Source: SYOC01 sp035575235
GTDB lineage: Bacteria; Desulfobacterota; Binatia; Bin18
Reading direction: 5' to 3'
NCBI GenBank assembly: GCA_035575235.1
Contig: DATLYA010000132.1
Coordinates: forward strand, 1-20,924
Length of the DNA: 20,924 bases
Shown: positions 1 to 8,298 of the stretch, piece after piece
Position numbering within the stretch: position 1 is the first letter of the stretch
Layout of the letters: each line of letters starts with the position of its first letter
Position numbers and translations under genes: made by a program
Notes under the pieces: model-generated
Told to the model about the DNA's origin: nothing
Seen by the model: the letters and a program-made list of their open reading frames with translations, nothing else
The model's database searches: none

Positions 1-1
1 T

Positions 2-472
2 GATTACAATGTGACCCGAGATCTCTACGCGTCGCTCTTAAAGCGGCTTGATGAGGCAAATTTAGCCGATAGCCTTGAACAGCGACAGAAAGCCGAGCGG
101 TTTCGCGTCCTCGAACCCGCCATGTATCCACAGCAGCCGGCAGGACCCCAGCGTCTGAAGCTCTTCTTAATGGGGCTAGTATTGAGTGTTGCTGCAGTGG
201 CGGCTGGAGTGGTGGCGCCTGAGTTGATAAATACCTCGTTTCATCGCGTGGAAGACCTGAGCGCGTTTACTTCCGTGCCCATTCTTGGCACGGTGCCTCT
301 GATGGTGACAGCGTCCGATAGCCGAATGATTCGGCGTCGGCAATGGCTTGGCGCAGTTGCACTCGCGACTGGAGTTGCCGTCATTTTCGGAACCTCCTAC
401 TGGCTGGGAGCAGGGAACGAACAATTAGTGCGAAGACTGGCGCGACCAGGAAGCAGCATTCAACTGCGTTAG
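2..472 (+). CDS. Wzz/GNVR-type polysaccharide chain-length determinant, C-terminal end (5' truncated by window)
   Basis: This is the last ~156 residues of an inner-membrane polysaccharide co-polymerase that sets exopolysaccharide chain length. The frame is open to the first bases (DYN precedes the GTG at 11), so the gene begins upstream and that GTG is not the start. What can be seen is the end of a periplasmic helical region (YASLLKRLDEANLADSLEQ), the family-typical junction FRVLEPAMYPQQP, a transmembrane helix (about LKLFLMGLVLSVAAVAAGVV), a cytoplasmic segment with SVPILGTVP, then a further hydrophobic stretch (WLGAVALATGVAVIFGTSYW) and a short basic tail. The extra C-terminal membrane segment fits the XrtA/PEP-CTERM-associated branch rather than short Wzz proteins. 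The tyrosine autokinase that normally partners it starts 60 bases downstream, which supports the call. Confidence 0.85.
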   Translation, partial: DYNVTRDLYASLLKRLDEANLADSLEQRQKAERFRVLEPAMYPQQPAGPQRLKLFLMGLVLSVAAVAAGVVAPELINTSFHRVEDLSAFTSVPILGTVPLMVTASDSRMIRRRQWLGAVALATGVAVIFGTSYWLGAGNEQLVRRLARPGSSIQLR

Positions 473-532
473 CGGCGGTTATTCCTGCATCTGTTAATAC
501 ACTGCTGCTTCCTTTCTGGGAACCCCGCTGTT

Positions 533-1444
533 ATGGGAAAATTCTTTCAAGTTTTGCAACGTGCGGAACAGCAGCGTAACGTATACAGGCAGCTTGAAGA
601 GAGTGGTCAGGGAAGTAGAAAATCCGCTGTGAAGGTCTCCGCTCCTCTTCCTGTGCAAGAAGAGCCTAAACGGGAAGAGGAGGAACCCCGCTCAGCGATT
701 CTGGAAAACGTCGATCCTCATCTGGCAGGGCTCCTTGCCCCGGCCTCTTTAGAGGCGGAACGGTATCGTACGATCTGTTGCAATCTAGAACAACTTCATA
801 AGGAAACCGGGTTAGCCGTTCTCGCCGTGTCGAGTCCCGGTGTCGGAGACGGAAAAACTACGACTGCTATCAACCTCGCCGCCACCTTAGCGCAGACTCC
901 AGAGATAAGGGTGCTCCTGATCGATATGGACCTGCGCCGCCCGTCGGTAGCGGCAGCGCTTGGGCTCAAGTGCGCCCGCAGTCAAGGCGTTGTGAGTGTT
1001 CTGACGAATCCGCTCGCGACCTTTGACGAAGGAATGTGGAAATGGCCCTCGCTCAATCTGTCGATCTTGCCTGCCGGGCGCGCGCAAAGCATGCCCCATG
1101 AGATTCTCAAATCCCCCAGGCTAGGCGACTTTCTCGCCGAAGCCCGCCGCCGTTACGATTATGTGGTGTTGGACACGCCGCCGTTGGCGCCGTTTCCCGA
1201 CTGCAAATTGCTTGGCCAATGGGTCGATGGTTTTCTGATGGTGGTCGCGGCGCATAGAACGCCGCGCAAACTGATAGAAGAAGCGCTAGCGACAATGGAG
1301 CCGGCGAAGTTCGTCGGCATAGTATTTAACTATGAAGACCGGGCGGCGCATAAGTACTACTATTATTACAATTCATACAGTGCGCCCAACGGTAAACGGT
1401 CCTGGTGGCCGTTTCGCAGATCGCCTTCGCACGACAAGCAATAA
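533..1444 (+). CDS. CpsD/CapB-like (XrtA-associated) protein-tyrosine autokinase
   Basis: This is a cytoplasmic bacterial tyrosine kinase that phosphorylates its own C-terminal tyrosines and, with the chain-length determinant encoded just upstream, controls exopolysaccharide polymerisation and export. The 303-residue protein starts with MGKFFQVLQRAEQQR, like family members. Residues ~20-60 form a charged linker. The nucleotide fold follows: Walker A SPGVGDGKTTT (~101-111), Walker A' VLLIDMDLRRP (~127-137) and Walker B YDYVVLDTPP (~208-217). The autophosphorylation cluster is YYYYYNSY at ~275-282, close to the C-terminus. The ATG at 533 has only a weak purine stretch (GGGAA) upstream, so the start rests on family similarity. 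It is a stand-alone kinase domain, as in CpsD, not fused to the membrane component as in Wzc. The family call is secure. Membership of the XrtA subgroup is inferred from the neighbours. Confidence 0.92.
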   Translation: MGKFFQVLQRAEQQRNVYRQLEESGQGSRKSAVKVSAPLPVQEEPKREEEEPRSAILENVDPHLAGLLAPASLEAERYRTICCNLEQLHKETGLAVLAVSSPGVGDGKTTTAINLAATLAQTPEIRVLLIDMDLRRPSVAAALGLKCARSQGVVSVLTNPLATFDEGMWKWPSLNLSILPAGRAQSMPHEILKSPRLGDFLAEARRRYDYVVLDTPPLAPFPDCKLLGQWVDGFLMVVAAHRTPRKLIEEALATMEPAKFVGIVFNYEDRAAHKYYYYYNSYSAPNGKRSWWPFRRSPSHDKQ

Positions 1445-1489
1445 GACAGTTGCTGACAGCCGATCCGAATCACCATAGTCGCCCAGTGC

Positions 1490-1518
1490 TGTCATTCTGA
1501 GCGCAGCGAAAAATCTCC
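1490..1518. repeat. Dispersed intergenic repeat, 'TCATTCTGAGCGCAGCGAA' type (one arm)
   Basis: The gap between the tyrosine kinase and the glycosyltransferase contains TGTCATTCTGAGCGCAGCGA followed by AAAATCTCC. I recognise this core as a short palindromic-type element scattered between genes in many environmental bacterial genomes, where it usually carries a second inverted arm. Only one arm is visible, so it looks decayed. It shares GAGCGCAGCGAA with the element at 3109. No function is known to me. The rest of the 151-base gap shows nothing else I can support. Confidence 0.6.
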
Positions 1519-1595
1519 TTTTCTCAAAAATTGCCCTGATCTCAATTAGCAAGCGACTGAACCTCTTCAGCCATCCTGGAACTACTGTCACTGCC

Positions 1596-3068
1596 GTGAA
1601 GCTTCGTATCGCAACCCTGGCCGCCGCCGAAGTCGGTTTGCTCTGGTCATTGCTCTACCTGGCCAATTTCTGGTGGCCGCTGGAGCCCTTATCCGAGAGC
1701 GTGAAAATTCCGGTTCTCCTGCTGCGCACCTTGATTACTGTTTGCTGTGTATTTTTATCCTTCTACTACAATGGACTCTACGACATCCGTTTGGTGAAAA
1801 ATTTCAAGTCGTTTACTGCAATGCTCCCTGGCGCTCTGCTTGCCGTCTCAGCCGGCTTAGGCGCGTTATACGCTTCTCTGACGTATTTCACCCTGGTGCA
1901 TGAAGGATGGCTTTTAATTGGGTTCGATCTGCTAGTGATTCTCAGTACAGTCATGGTGCTACGCTGGCTGTTTTACACGCTGCTGGGTTATAAATTGTTT
2001 GCCGAGCGCGTGTTAATTCTAGGCACAGGACCTCTGGCTCGGCAGATTGCCGAAGGGATCGAGGCTGCCTCACCTGCCGGCGCCGTTGTCATTGGGTTTG
2101 TCACTGACAACGAGAAAGACGAAGCTCTCTTTGCCCCTCGTTTATCGTCCGGTTTGGGGGGGCCTCTCTCTCGCCTCGATGCGATTATCGCCGAGCAGCA
2201 GCCCGATCGCATCATTGTCGCCTTGCGCGAACGCCGCGGCCGCCTGCCGGTACAAGAGCTGCTAAACGCTCACATTGCGGGTGTCGTCGTTGAAGATGGC
2301 GTACGGGTGCACGAACGACTGTTTGGGAAACTCGCCATCGAAAATCTCACGCCAGGAGCGCTGTTGTTTTCCTCAGATTTCAAAAAACCTGCAGGCAAGC
2401 GGATGGTGCGGCGAGTCGCCAACGTAATCGTCGCTTTTGCGGGTCTGATGGCGCTCTCGCCTTTAATGATGTTTATTGCTTTGCTCATCAAGCTCGACTC
2501 AAGAGGCTCTGTTTTTTTCATCCAGAAACGCGCTGGACTACACAAGAAAAATTTCCATTTAATTAAGTTTCGCACCATGCACCCCGCCGCAGCTGAGCGA
2601 CCGGCTGAGTCGACCTGGAATCGCGACGTGGGTGGACGGATTACGCGGATCGGCAGGTGGCTACGCAGAACTCATTTGGATGAACTTCCGCAGTTATTCA
2701 ATATTATTCGCGGAGATATGGATCTGGTCGGTCCGCGCCCGGAAATGGCGGAAAATATCGAAACAATGTTGAAGCAAATTCCCTACTATGCATTACGAAT
2801 GACGGTGCGGCCGGGACTGACCGGTTGGGCGCAGGTCAGATATGGTTATGCGATGAGCCAGGAGGATGTCACCGAAAAGATGCGCTATGATCTCTACTAT
2901 ATAAAAAATATGTCTCTGTGGCTGGATTTGCGTATTCTCATCGACACCGTAAAAATTGTATTCTCCCGGCAAGGCGATCAGACGCATAAACAGACAAAGG
3001 CGACGCCAGAAGATTTTGCCGCGCCAGTGGAGCGCCTTGAGAAGGCGCGACGCAGTGCAAGAGCATAA
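1596..3068 (+). CDS. Polyprenyl glycosylphosphotransferase (initiating sugar-1-P transferase, TIGR03013-like)
   Basis: This membrane enzyme transfers a sugar-1-phosphate from a UDP-sugar to undecaprenyl phosphate and so starts assembly of the exopolysaccharide repeat unit. The 490-residue protein has hydrophobic helices in residues ~8-130, a Rossmann-like CoA-binding-type domain (VLILGTGPLARQI, ~139-151), a further helix (~275-298) and the C-terminal bacterial sugar transferase domain with KFRTM (~324-328), LDELPQL (~361-367), DLVGPRPE (~376-383) and RPGLTGWAQV (~405-414). These are the hallmark motifs of the WbaP/EpsB/WcaJ superfamily. The start is a GTG with no strong ribosome-binding site. 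It was chosen because it sits just before the first membrane helix. The basic C-terminal extension after ~460 lies outside the catalytic domain. The family is certain. The XrtA-system subtype is likely from context, and the sugar specificity cannot be read. Confidence 0.92.
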   Translation: MKLRIATLAAAEVGLLWSLLYLANFWWPLEPLSESVKIPVLLLRTLITVCCVFLSFYYNGLYDIRLVKNFKSFTAMLPGALLAVSAGLGALYASLTYFTLVHEGWLLIGFDLLVILSTVMVLRWLFYTLLGYKLFAERVLILGTGPLARQIAEGIEAASPAGAVVIGFVTDNEKDEALFAPRLSSGLGGPLSRLDAIIAEQQPDRIIVALRERRGRLPVQELLNAHIAGVVVEDGVRVHERLFGKLAIENLTPGALLFSSDFKKPAGKRMVRRVANVIVAFAGLMALSPLMMFIALLIKLDSRGSVFFIQKRAGLHKKNFHLIKFRTMHPAAAERPAESTWNRDVGGRITRIGRWLRRTHLDELPQLFNIIRGDMDLVGPRPEMAENIETMLKQIPYYALRMTVRPGLTGWAQVRYGYAMSQEDVTEKMRYDLYYIKNMSLWLDLRILIDTVKIVFSRQGDQTHKQTKATPEDFAAPVERLEKARRSARA

Positions 3069-3108
3069 AGACTTTGAGACAAAACCCGTGGACGAAGCGC
3101 GAGAAGTC

Positions 3109-3163
3109 TGTCATTGCGAGCGCAGCGAAGCAATCTCTGTCTGAACAAGAGACTGCTTCGTCG
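3109..3163. repeat. Palindromic intergenic repeat, 'TCATTGCGAGCGCAGCGAAGCAATCTC' type
   Basis: The left arm begins with TGTCATTGCGAGCGCAGCGA and continues AGCAATCTC. An inverted, partly matching arm AGAGACTGCTTCG follows at ~3148-3160, so GCGAAGCAATCTCT can pair imperfectly with AGAGACTGCTTCG around a short loop. The right arm decays after TCGTC, where a full copy would continue through the complement of the left arm. This is a well-known kind of dispersed element in several environmental phyla, often mis-translated as 'CERSEAIS'. It occupies part of the 288-base gap between the glycosyltransferase and the deacetylase. The remaining ~175 bases up to the deacetylase contain no gene or other clear feature. 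Confidence 0.7.
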
Positions 3164-3356
3164 TTACCATTCCCTGCACTGATACATTAGAGCTCGGGAC
3201 ATACCATGAAAAATTTTTTTGAGTCCTAAGGGCAAACGCGGGCTCCCTTCTAATTTCTTCGAGCACAGAGAGACACAGTCATTTCGTTCCTCCAAACTTT
3301 ATAAGGATTCGTTCTTGTTCTGGCGATAATACGGTGGTGTGGGAGACAAGGAGTGT

Positions 3357-4220
3357 ATGATCATCAACGCGCTTAGCATAGACGTCGAAGAATATTACCA
3401 CGGCATGGAGTTCGAAGCCGCTGTTCCAGCGCCTGAGCGCGAGAAGCTCCCCAGTCGGGTTGAGGAGAGTGTAGAGAAAATTCTTGCCTTGTTGGGAACT
3501 CTAAGCGTGCACGCCACCTTTTTTACCGTTGGACAGGTGGCGGAGCGCCACCCTGCGATGATTCGCTGTATCAGTCAGCAGGGGCATGAAGTTGCCTGTC
3601 ATAGTTATAAACATGAACTCGTGTGGCGGCAAACGCCCGCGGAATTTCGTGCGGACGTGCAACGCGCCAAGGCGCTGCTGGAAGATCTGACCGGGGCGGC
3701 AGTCGTCGGGTATCGAGCCCCCAACTATTCTATTCGACAAGAACAAGCCTGGGCGTATGACATTTTGTTAGAGGAAGGATTTCTCTACGACTCCAGCGTG
3801 TATCCCATTCTCCACGACCGGTACGGCGATCCTGACGCCCCGCGCTTTCCCTATGTGATCCGGCAGAACGGCGAGCAAGCACTCATCGAATTTCCCATCG
3901 GCACATTAAAGGTGCTCGGCATGAATTTGCCAATCGGCGGCGGCGGGTATTTCCGACTCTTGCCCGGCACGTGGTCTCGACGCGGTATTCAACGCGTCAA
4001 TCGTCAGGAAGGACAGCCAGTGATGTTCTATTTCCATCCGTGGGAGTTAGATCCGCATCATCCACGACCGCCCATGCCCTGGCGTCACAGTTTTCGTCAT
4101 TATGTGGGCATTGAAAAGCAGGAAACAAAACTGTTTCAACTCTTGCGCCATTGTCGCTTTGGGACGGTGAAAGAAGCCTTAAGGCAAACACGAGAGGTGC
4201 GGATCTCGCTGAATCATTAA
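3357..4220 (+). CDS. XrtA-type polysaccharide deacetylase (NodB domain + DUF3473)
   Basis: Predicted metal-dependent carbohydrate esterase 4 enzyme that removes N-acetyl groups from the exopolysaccharide. From the chosen start it is 287 residues. The NodB motifs are present: NALSIDVEEY (~4-13, with Asp9 as likely base), CHSYKHE (~81-87, the metal-binding His-x3-His), YRAPNYS (~119-125), and a C-terminal block FYFHPWELDPHHP (~224-236) typical of DUF3473 proteins of the XrtA/PEP-CTERM system. I place the start at the ATG at 3357 because it gives the family-typical N-terminus MxxNALSIDVE and follows AAGGAG (3348-3353), although the 3-base spacing is short. A GTG at 3339 would add six residues and has no better site. 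The protein has no signal peptide, as is usual for this subgroup. Confidence 0.9.
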   Translation: MIINALSIDVEEYYHGMEFEAAVPAPEREKLPSRVEESVEKILALLGTLSVHATFFTVGQVAERHPAMIRCISQQGHEVACHSYKHELVWRQTPAEFRADVQRAKALLEDLTGAAVVGYRAPNYSIRQEQAWAYDILLEEGFLYDSSVYPILHDRYGDPDAPRFPYVIRQNGEQALIEFPIGTLKVLGMNLPIGGGGYFRLLPGTWSRRGIQRVNRQEGQPVMFYFHPWELDPHHPRPPMPWRHSFRHYVGIEKQETKLFQLLRHCRFGTVKEALRQTREVRISLNH

Positions 4221-4334
4221 TGCCTTGACCACTGCTCATGGATTTGAAGCAAAGAGAACGACGGCTATGGAGCACGCAGTAATTCTTGCGAGTGGAAGGT
4301 GAAGAAGTCTGTGCACTCAATTGAGACACCGAGC

Positions 4335-5474
4335 ATGAAAATCGTTACTGTCGCCGGAGCCCGCCCAAACTTCATTAAAATTGCTCCATTAATGTGGGAA
4401 ATGCAGAAGCATCCGGAGATCAGGCCCTTTCTCATCCACACAGGTCAGCACTATGATGTGCAGATGTCCGGGCAGTTCTTCTACGATCTCAATATTCCTC
4501 CGCCAGATGTGTCGCTTGAGGTGGGCTCTGGTTCGCATGCTTACCAAACCGCCGAAGTCATGCGCAAAATTGAGCCCGTGCTGGAGGAAATGCGCCCAAA
4601 CGTTGTTGTCGTGGTAGGAGATGTAAATTCTACAGTCGCTGCCGCGCTTACTGCGGCTAAGCTCCATATCCCCGTCGCCCATGTCGAGGCTGGATTACGA
4701 AGTTTTGACCGTACAATGCCCGAAGAGATCAATCGATTGGTGACCGATGCAGTCGCGGACTATCTTTTTGTTTCCGAGGAGAGCGGCGTACAAAATTTGC
4801 GCAGGGAAGGGATCGCGGAGCAAAAGATCTTCTTTGTGGGGAATGTCATGATTGACTCCCTCGAAGCCTCTCGTCGTGCTTGGGAACGGTCTACTATTCA
4901 TGCTCGCCTTGGAGTCCGTTGCCGTGGATATGGCGTTGTTACTCTTCATCGTCCATCAAACGTTGATAATGATGAAACCCTGCGAGAAATTCTAGGGGCC
5001 TTAGAAGAAGTGGCGAAAGGGCTGCCGCTCATTTTTCCACTGCATCCGCGCACCCGGAAACGTCTGGAAATGATGGACGACATCCTCCCGTCCTTGTGGT
5101 TTGGGGAGGCAAATCTTCCCTTGCGCGGCATTTGCTGTCTGAAACCGATCAATTATCTTGACTTTATGGCGCTCATCGCGCATGCGCGAGTGGTTTTGAC
5201 CGACTCCGGAGGGCTCCAAGAGGAGACCTCTGCCCTGGGTATTCCCTGTTTGACCTTACGAGAGAACACCGAGCGGCCGGTAACGGTAACGCACGGGACA
5301 AATCAAATAGTTGGCATGTCCGCCGCAAGAATAATAGAAACAGCCTTGACCGTGCTGAGATCTTCCCGGCAAGCGTCGTCTCTCCCGCCGCTGTGGGATG
5401 GTAAGGCAGCAGAGCGTATTGTGGCGATCTTGAAAGAGCGGGTGAACTGTGTGGCGGAAGCAGAGAAATTGTGA
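4335..5474 (+). CDS. wecB: UDP-N-acetylglucosamine 2-epimerase (non-hydrolysing)
   Basis: Interconverts UDP-GlcNAc and UDP-ManNAc in the cytoplasm, supplying ManNAc-type precursors for surface polysaccharide. The 379-residue length matches the family. Characteristic motifs are AGARPNFIKIAPL (~7-19), HTGQHYD (~35-41), GDVNST (~95-100), HVEAGLRS (~116-123), MPEEINR (~128-134), LHRPSNVDN (~204-212) and, near the C-terminus, TDSGGLQEE. The catalytic acidic and His residues of the family fall in these blocks. The ATG at 4335 gives the standard N-terminus MKIVTVAGARP. An in-frame GTG at 4299 would add 12 residues outside the family alignment. The lasso B1 gene starts 20 bases after the stop, so the exopolysaccharide genes and the lasso genes may be read as one transcript. 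Confidence 0.93.
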   Translation: MKIVTVAGARPNFIKIAPLMWEMQKHPEIRPFLIHTGQHYDVQMSGQFFYDLNIPPPDVSLEVGSGSHAYQTAEVMRKIEPVLEEMRPNVVVVVGDVNSTVAAALTAAKLHIPVAHVEAGLRSFDRTMPEEINRLVTDAVADYLFVSEESGVQNLRREGIAEQKIFFVGNVMIDSLEASRRAWERSTIHARLGVRCRGYGVVTLHRPSNVDNDETLREILGALEEVAKGLPLIFPLHPRTRKRLEMMDDILPSLWFGEANLPLRGICCLKPINYLDFMALIAHARVVLTDSGGLQEETSALGIPCLTLRENTERPVTVTHGTNQIVGMSAARIIETALTVLRSSRQASSLPPLWDGKAAERIVAILKERVNCVAEAEKL

Positions 5475-5494
5475 CAAGGCAGCTGAGGTGACCG

Positions 5495-5803
5495 ATGAAA
5501 ACCCAAATCTTAAGATCCTCAACTGTGGTAACGGCCAAAGACCAGGTCTGGTGTGAAATGGCTGGAGAGGCAGTCATTCTCAATCTCAAGTCCGGAATCT
5601 ATTACGGCCTGAATCCGGTCGGGGCGCGGGTCTGGAGTCTCATTCAGGAGCCGAAGAGCGTCGGCAATGTATTAGACACGCTTCTCGCAGAATACGATGT
5701 TGAGCCCGACCGTTGTGAGAGCGATTTGATGGCGTTACTGCAGGACCTGGCGGCCAGAGAGCTGATAAAGATTGAACCGGAGACCAATGGGGCGGTTAAG
5801 TAA
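5495..5803 (+). CDS. Lasso peptide RRE protein B1 (PqqD-like)
   Basis: A small 102-residue protein of the PqqD/RRE fold. In lasso pathways this protein (B1) binds the precursor leader, typically recognising its YxxP motif, and presents it to the peptidase B2. The visible signature is EAVILNLKSGIYYGLNPVG followed by ARVWSLI, then a helical C-terminal half (VLDTLLAEYDVEPDRCESDL, MALLQDLAARELI). This is the classic 'YYGLNxvGxxvW' pattern of lasso B1 proteins. The ATG follows GAGGTGA at a suitable distance. Its end overlaps the start of the B2 gene by 17 bases, so translation is probably coupled. A stand-alone RRE next to a separate B2 is the split-B arrangement, different from fused McjB. PqqD-like proteins also occur with HPr-kinase-like proteins near exosortase loci, but the B2, C and precursor genes here make the lasso role firm. 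Confidence 0.93.
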   Translation: MKTQILRSSTVVTAKDQVWCEMAGEAVILNLKSGIYYGLNPVGARVWSLIQEPKSVGNVLDTLLAEYDVEPDRCESDLMALLQDLAARELIKIEPETNGAVK

Positions 5804-6233
5804 GTTCCTCCGTCTCCCTGTCATTGACCGACGCTTGTTGGTGAAAGCGCTCTTATTGGTTTGGATGGTCAGGGTCGGCTTATGGCTGCTGCCATTTCGG
5901 ATGGTACGGAAACTTCTAGCAAGACTGGCGCGAGAGTCTGTGAGAGCCCAAGGAGAAAGCTGTATTCTGGTAGACCGTATAGTTTGGGCGGTGAGACTAG
6001 CCAGCCGATACGCGCCTGCAGCAACGTGTCTCACTCAGGCGCTTGTCACCAAGGTGATGCTGAGTCGTTATGGTTATCCCGCAAGTGTGCGTATTGGCGT
6101 TACGCGCAGTGAGACGGGACAATTGCAAGCCCATGCCTGGGTGGAGAGTAAAGGGAGGGTGGTGTTTGGCGGTTCGGAAGCCTCGGTGAAACACTACACT
6201 GTGTTAACGGCTCTGGGTGGAGAAGGCTGGTGA
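5787..6233 (+). CDS. Lasso peptide leader peptidase B2 (transglutaminase-like Cys protease)
   Basis: Predicted cysteine protease of the transglutaminase-like fold (PF13471) that removes the precursor leader so that the new N-terminus can be cyclised. From the chosen ATG it has 148 residues. An N-terminal helical, partly hydrophobic region (~15-48) is followed by the catalytic core with CLTQALVTKVMLSRYGYPA (nucleophile Cys81) and QAHAWVE (His116), then GRVVFGGSE. The Cys and His of the triad are clear. I cannot assign the acidic third residue with certainty. The ATG at 5787 has GGAG four bases upstream. A TTG at 5772 would add five residues. The stop codon overlaps the GTG of the C gene (GTGA), so B1, B2 and C form a tightly coupled unit. 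Confidence 0.93.
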   Translation: MGRLSKFLRLPVIDRRLLVKALLLVWMVRVGLWLLPFRMVRKLLARLARESVRAQGESCILVDRIVWAVRLASRYAPAATCLTQALVTKVMLSRYGYPASVRIGVTRSETGQLQAHAWVESKGRVVFGGSEASVKHYTVLTALGGEGW

Positions 6234-8233
6234 GCGGGATAATGGGGGTGTATCACCTCAATGGGCGGCCCGTGTGTCCGGAAGCGCTAGGGCAAATGAG
6301 CGCGATGCTTGCACATCGCGGCCCGGACGGGGCAGAGGTGTGGAGCGAAGGGGTTGTCGGCCTGGGTCATCGACTCCTGTGGACGACGCCCGAATCCCTG
6401 CACGAGCATTTGCCGCTTGTGAGGAGGAATGGGGAACTGGCGCTGACCGCCGATGCGCGGATCGACAATCGGGCGGAACTGCTTGATGTCCTTCGTTTGC
6501 CTGGCCGTTCAGGTGAGGAAGTTTCGGACAGTGCCCTGATTCTTGCGGCCTATGAGCGCTGGGGTGAGCAGTGTCCGGAACGTCTGCTGGGCGACTTTGT
6601 ATTTGTCGTGTGGGATCGTCATCACCAGAAGCTCTTCTGCGCCCGAGACCACTTCGGGGTGAAGCCGCTGTACTACCATTACCAACCGGGCCAGCTCTTT
6701 GCCTGTGCATCGGAGATCAAAGCCCTCTTCTGCCTGCCTGAGATTCCGCGGCAACTCAACGAAGTGCAGGTGGGAGACTATTTAGCGGATCTGTTCGAGG
6801 ATAAAGCGAGCACATTTTACCAGGAGATTCTGCGCTTGCCGCCGGCTCATAGCCTCACGGTTAGTCATCAGGGGTTACGGCTGCAGTGTTACTGGTCGCT
6901 GGATCCGTCATCTGAGACCCGCTTTAGCTCGGATGAGGAATATGCGGAAGCGTATCGGGCCATTTTCACTGAGGCGGTGCAGTGTCGTTTACGCTCGGCG
7001 TTTCCTGTTGGTTCTCATCTCAGCGGGGGGTTAGATTCCTCGGCTGTGACCTGCGTCGCACGAAAACTCTTACAACAAGAAAACCGACGCCAGTTGCACA
7101 CCTTTTCCAACGTCTTTGAGGAAGTTCCCCAGTGTGATGAGCGGTCATTCATTAATACAGTCCTCACGCAAGGCGGATACATACCACACTATATTTATGC
7201 TGACCAATCGAGTCCGCTCGCAGAATTAGAGTACGTTTTCCGACACCAGGACGAAGCATCAATCGGTCCTAACCATTTTCTGCCCTGGCAACTTAACCGG
7301 GCGGCTGCGCAAGCTGGAGTGCGAGTCGTCCTCGATGGTTTTGATGGCGACACCACGGTGTCTCATGGCGCCGTGCGTTTTACTGAACTTGCGTATGCCG
7401 GAGAGTGGGAAACCTTCGCTCTAGAGGCGAACGCCGTCTCTCAACACTTTAAAGTTTCACCTTTTGGCCTTCTGCAAAACTATGGTCTGAAGTGTTTAGC
7501 AGAGTTAGCCAGAGAGCAACGATGGATAGCTTTTGCCGCAACGATCAATCAAATCAATAAATATTTTCAGGTCTCGCGGCGCGAACTCCTGTGGCGATAT
7601 GGGCTGAGGCCTCTTATTCCCGCTCAGGTTTTAAATGGACAAAGAACATCCAGAAATGCCGTCCATCCCATTGTGAATCCTGATTTTGCTCGCCGGATCA
7701 GTCTACAAGAGCGGATTCGAAATTTGAAAGGAGAGCGCTCGAATCCTCCACGTACGGCGCGAGAAGATCACTGGCGGACTCTGACGTCAGGGTTGTTTAC
7801 CTCAGTGTTAGAATTATCGGATCGCTGTGCGGCGGCTTTCTCGATAGAAATCCGTCACCCCTTCATGGACAAACGGTTGATCGAATTTTGTTTGGCTCTA
7901 CCGCCCGAGCAAAAGTTATATCAAGGGTGGAGCCGGATCGTCATGCGCCGCGCTATGTCCGGCGTTCTTCCTGAGGAAATCCAATGGCGCGGCGGCAAGA
8001 CGGATATGAACCCGAACTTCTTACGCGGACTCCTAACTACTGATCGCAGAGCGCTAGACGAGATCATTCTCAATCAATGTGAAAGCATTGAGAAATATGT
8101 TGATATCCAGACCTTGTCTCAGGTGTATCAGCGCTTGATATCTCAGGACAAGGTAAAGATTGATGACGCTATGACCATATGGAGAGTGGCAACGTTAGCA
8201 TATTGGCTACGCTGCAGCGGATTAGGGCTGTAG
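6230..8233 (+). CDS. Lasso macrolactam synthetase C (asparagine-synthetase-like)
   Basis: An ATP-dependent enzyme that adenylates the ring Asp side chain and joins it to the freed N-terminal amine, closing the lasso ring. The 667-residue protein has the two-domain AsnB layout: an N-terminal glutaminase-like domain (HRGPDG ~29-34, RIDNRAEL ~77-84, GDFVFVVWD ~121-129, ARDHFGVKPLYY ~138-149) and a C-terminal synthetase domain with the PP-loop SGGLDSS (~265-271), LDGFDGDTTVSHG and EIRHPFMDKRLIEF. The N-terminus reads MSGIMGVY where amidotransferases have MCGI, so the catalytic Cys2 is Ser. This loss of glutaminase chemistry fits a lasso cyclase, which uses a peptide amine rather than ammonia. The GTG start overlaps the B2 stop. 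The remnant domain suggests descent from AsnB. Length and context make ordinary asparagine synthetase unlikely. Confidence 0.93.
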   Translation: MSGIMGVYHLNGRPVCPEALGQMSAMLAHRGPDGAEVWSEGVVGLGHRLLWTTPESLHEHLPLVRRNGELALTADARIDNRAELLDVLRLPGRSGEEVSDSALILAAYERWGEQCPERLLGDFVFVVWDRHHQKLFCARDHFGVKPLYYHYQPGQLFACASEIKALFCLPEIPRQLNEVQVGDYLADLFEDKASTFYQEILRLPPAHSLTVSHQGLRLQCYWSLDPSSETRFSSDEEYAEAYRAIFTEAVQCRLRSAFPVGSHLSGGLDSSAVTCVARKLLQQENRRQLHTFSNVFEEVPQCDERSFINTVLTQGGYIPHYIYADQSSPLAELEYVFRHQDEASIGPNHFLPWQLNRAAAQAGVRVVLDGFDGDTTVSHGAVRFTELAYAGEWETFALEANAVSQHFKVSPFGLLQNYGLKCLAELAREQRWIAFAATINQINKYFQVSRRELLWRYGLRPLIPAQVLNGQRTSRNAVHPIVNPDFARRISLQERIRNLKGERSNPPRTAREDHWRTLTSGLFTSVLELSDRCAAAFSIEIRHPFMDKRLIEFCLALPPEQKLYQGWSRIVMRRAMSGVLPEEIQWRGGKTDMNPNFLRGLLTTDRRALDEIILNQCESIEKYVDIQTLSQVYQRLISQDKVKIDDAMTIWRVATLAYWLRCSGLGL

Positions 8234-8298
8234 ACGCAATGCCAAAGGAGTAAAGAGAAAAAATTTTTCGTCACAGTTACAATAAAGCCTTTTTTCTG

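Noticed and set aside
4299..4334. GTG at 4299 as start of the UDP-GlcNAc 2-epimerase
   Set aside because: It would add 12 residues not found in the family. The ATG at 4335 gives the standard N-terminus.
5173..5589. 138-residue minus-strand ORF
   Set aside because: It lies opposite the end of wecB and the start of B1, has no recognisable motifs, and is a shadow of the coding strand.
6230..8233. Housekeeping asparagine synthetase AsnB
   Set aside because: Cys2 is replaced by Ser, and the gene is coupled to B2 and followed by lasso precursors, so a macrolactam synthetase fits better.
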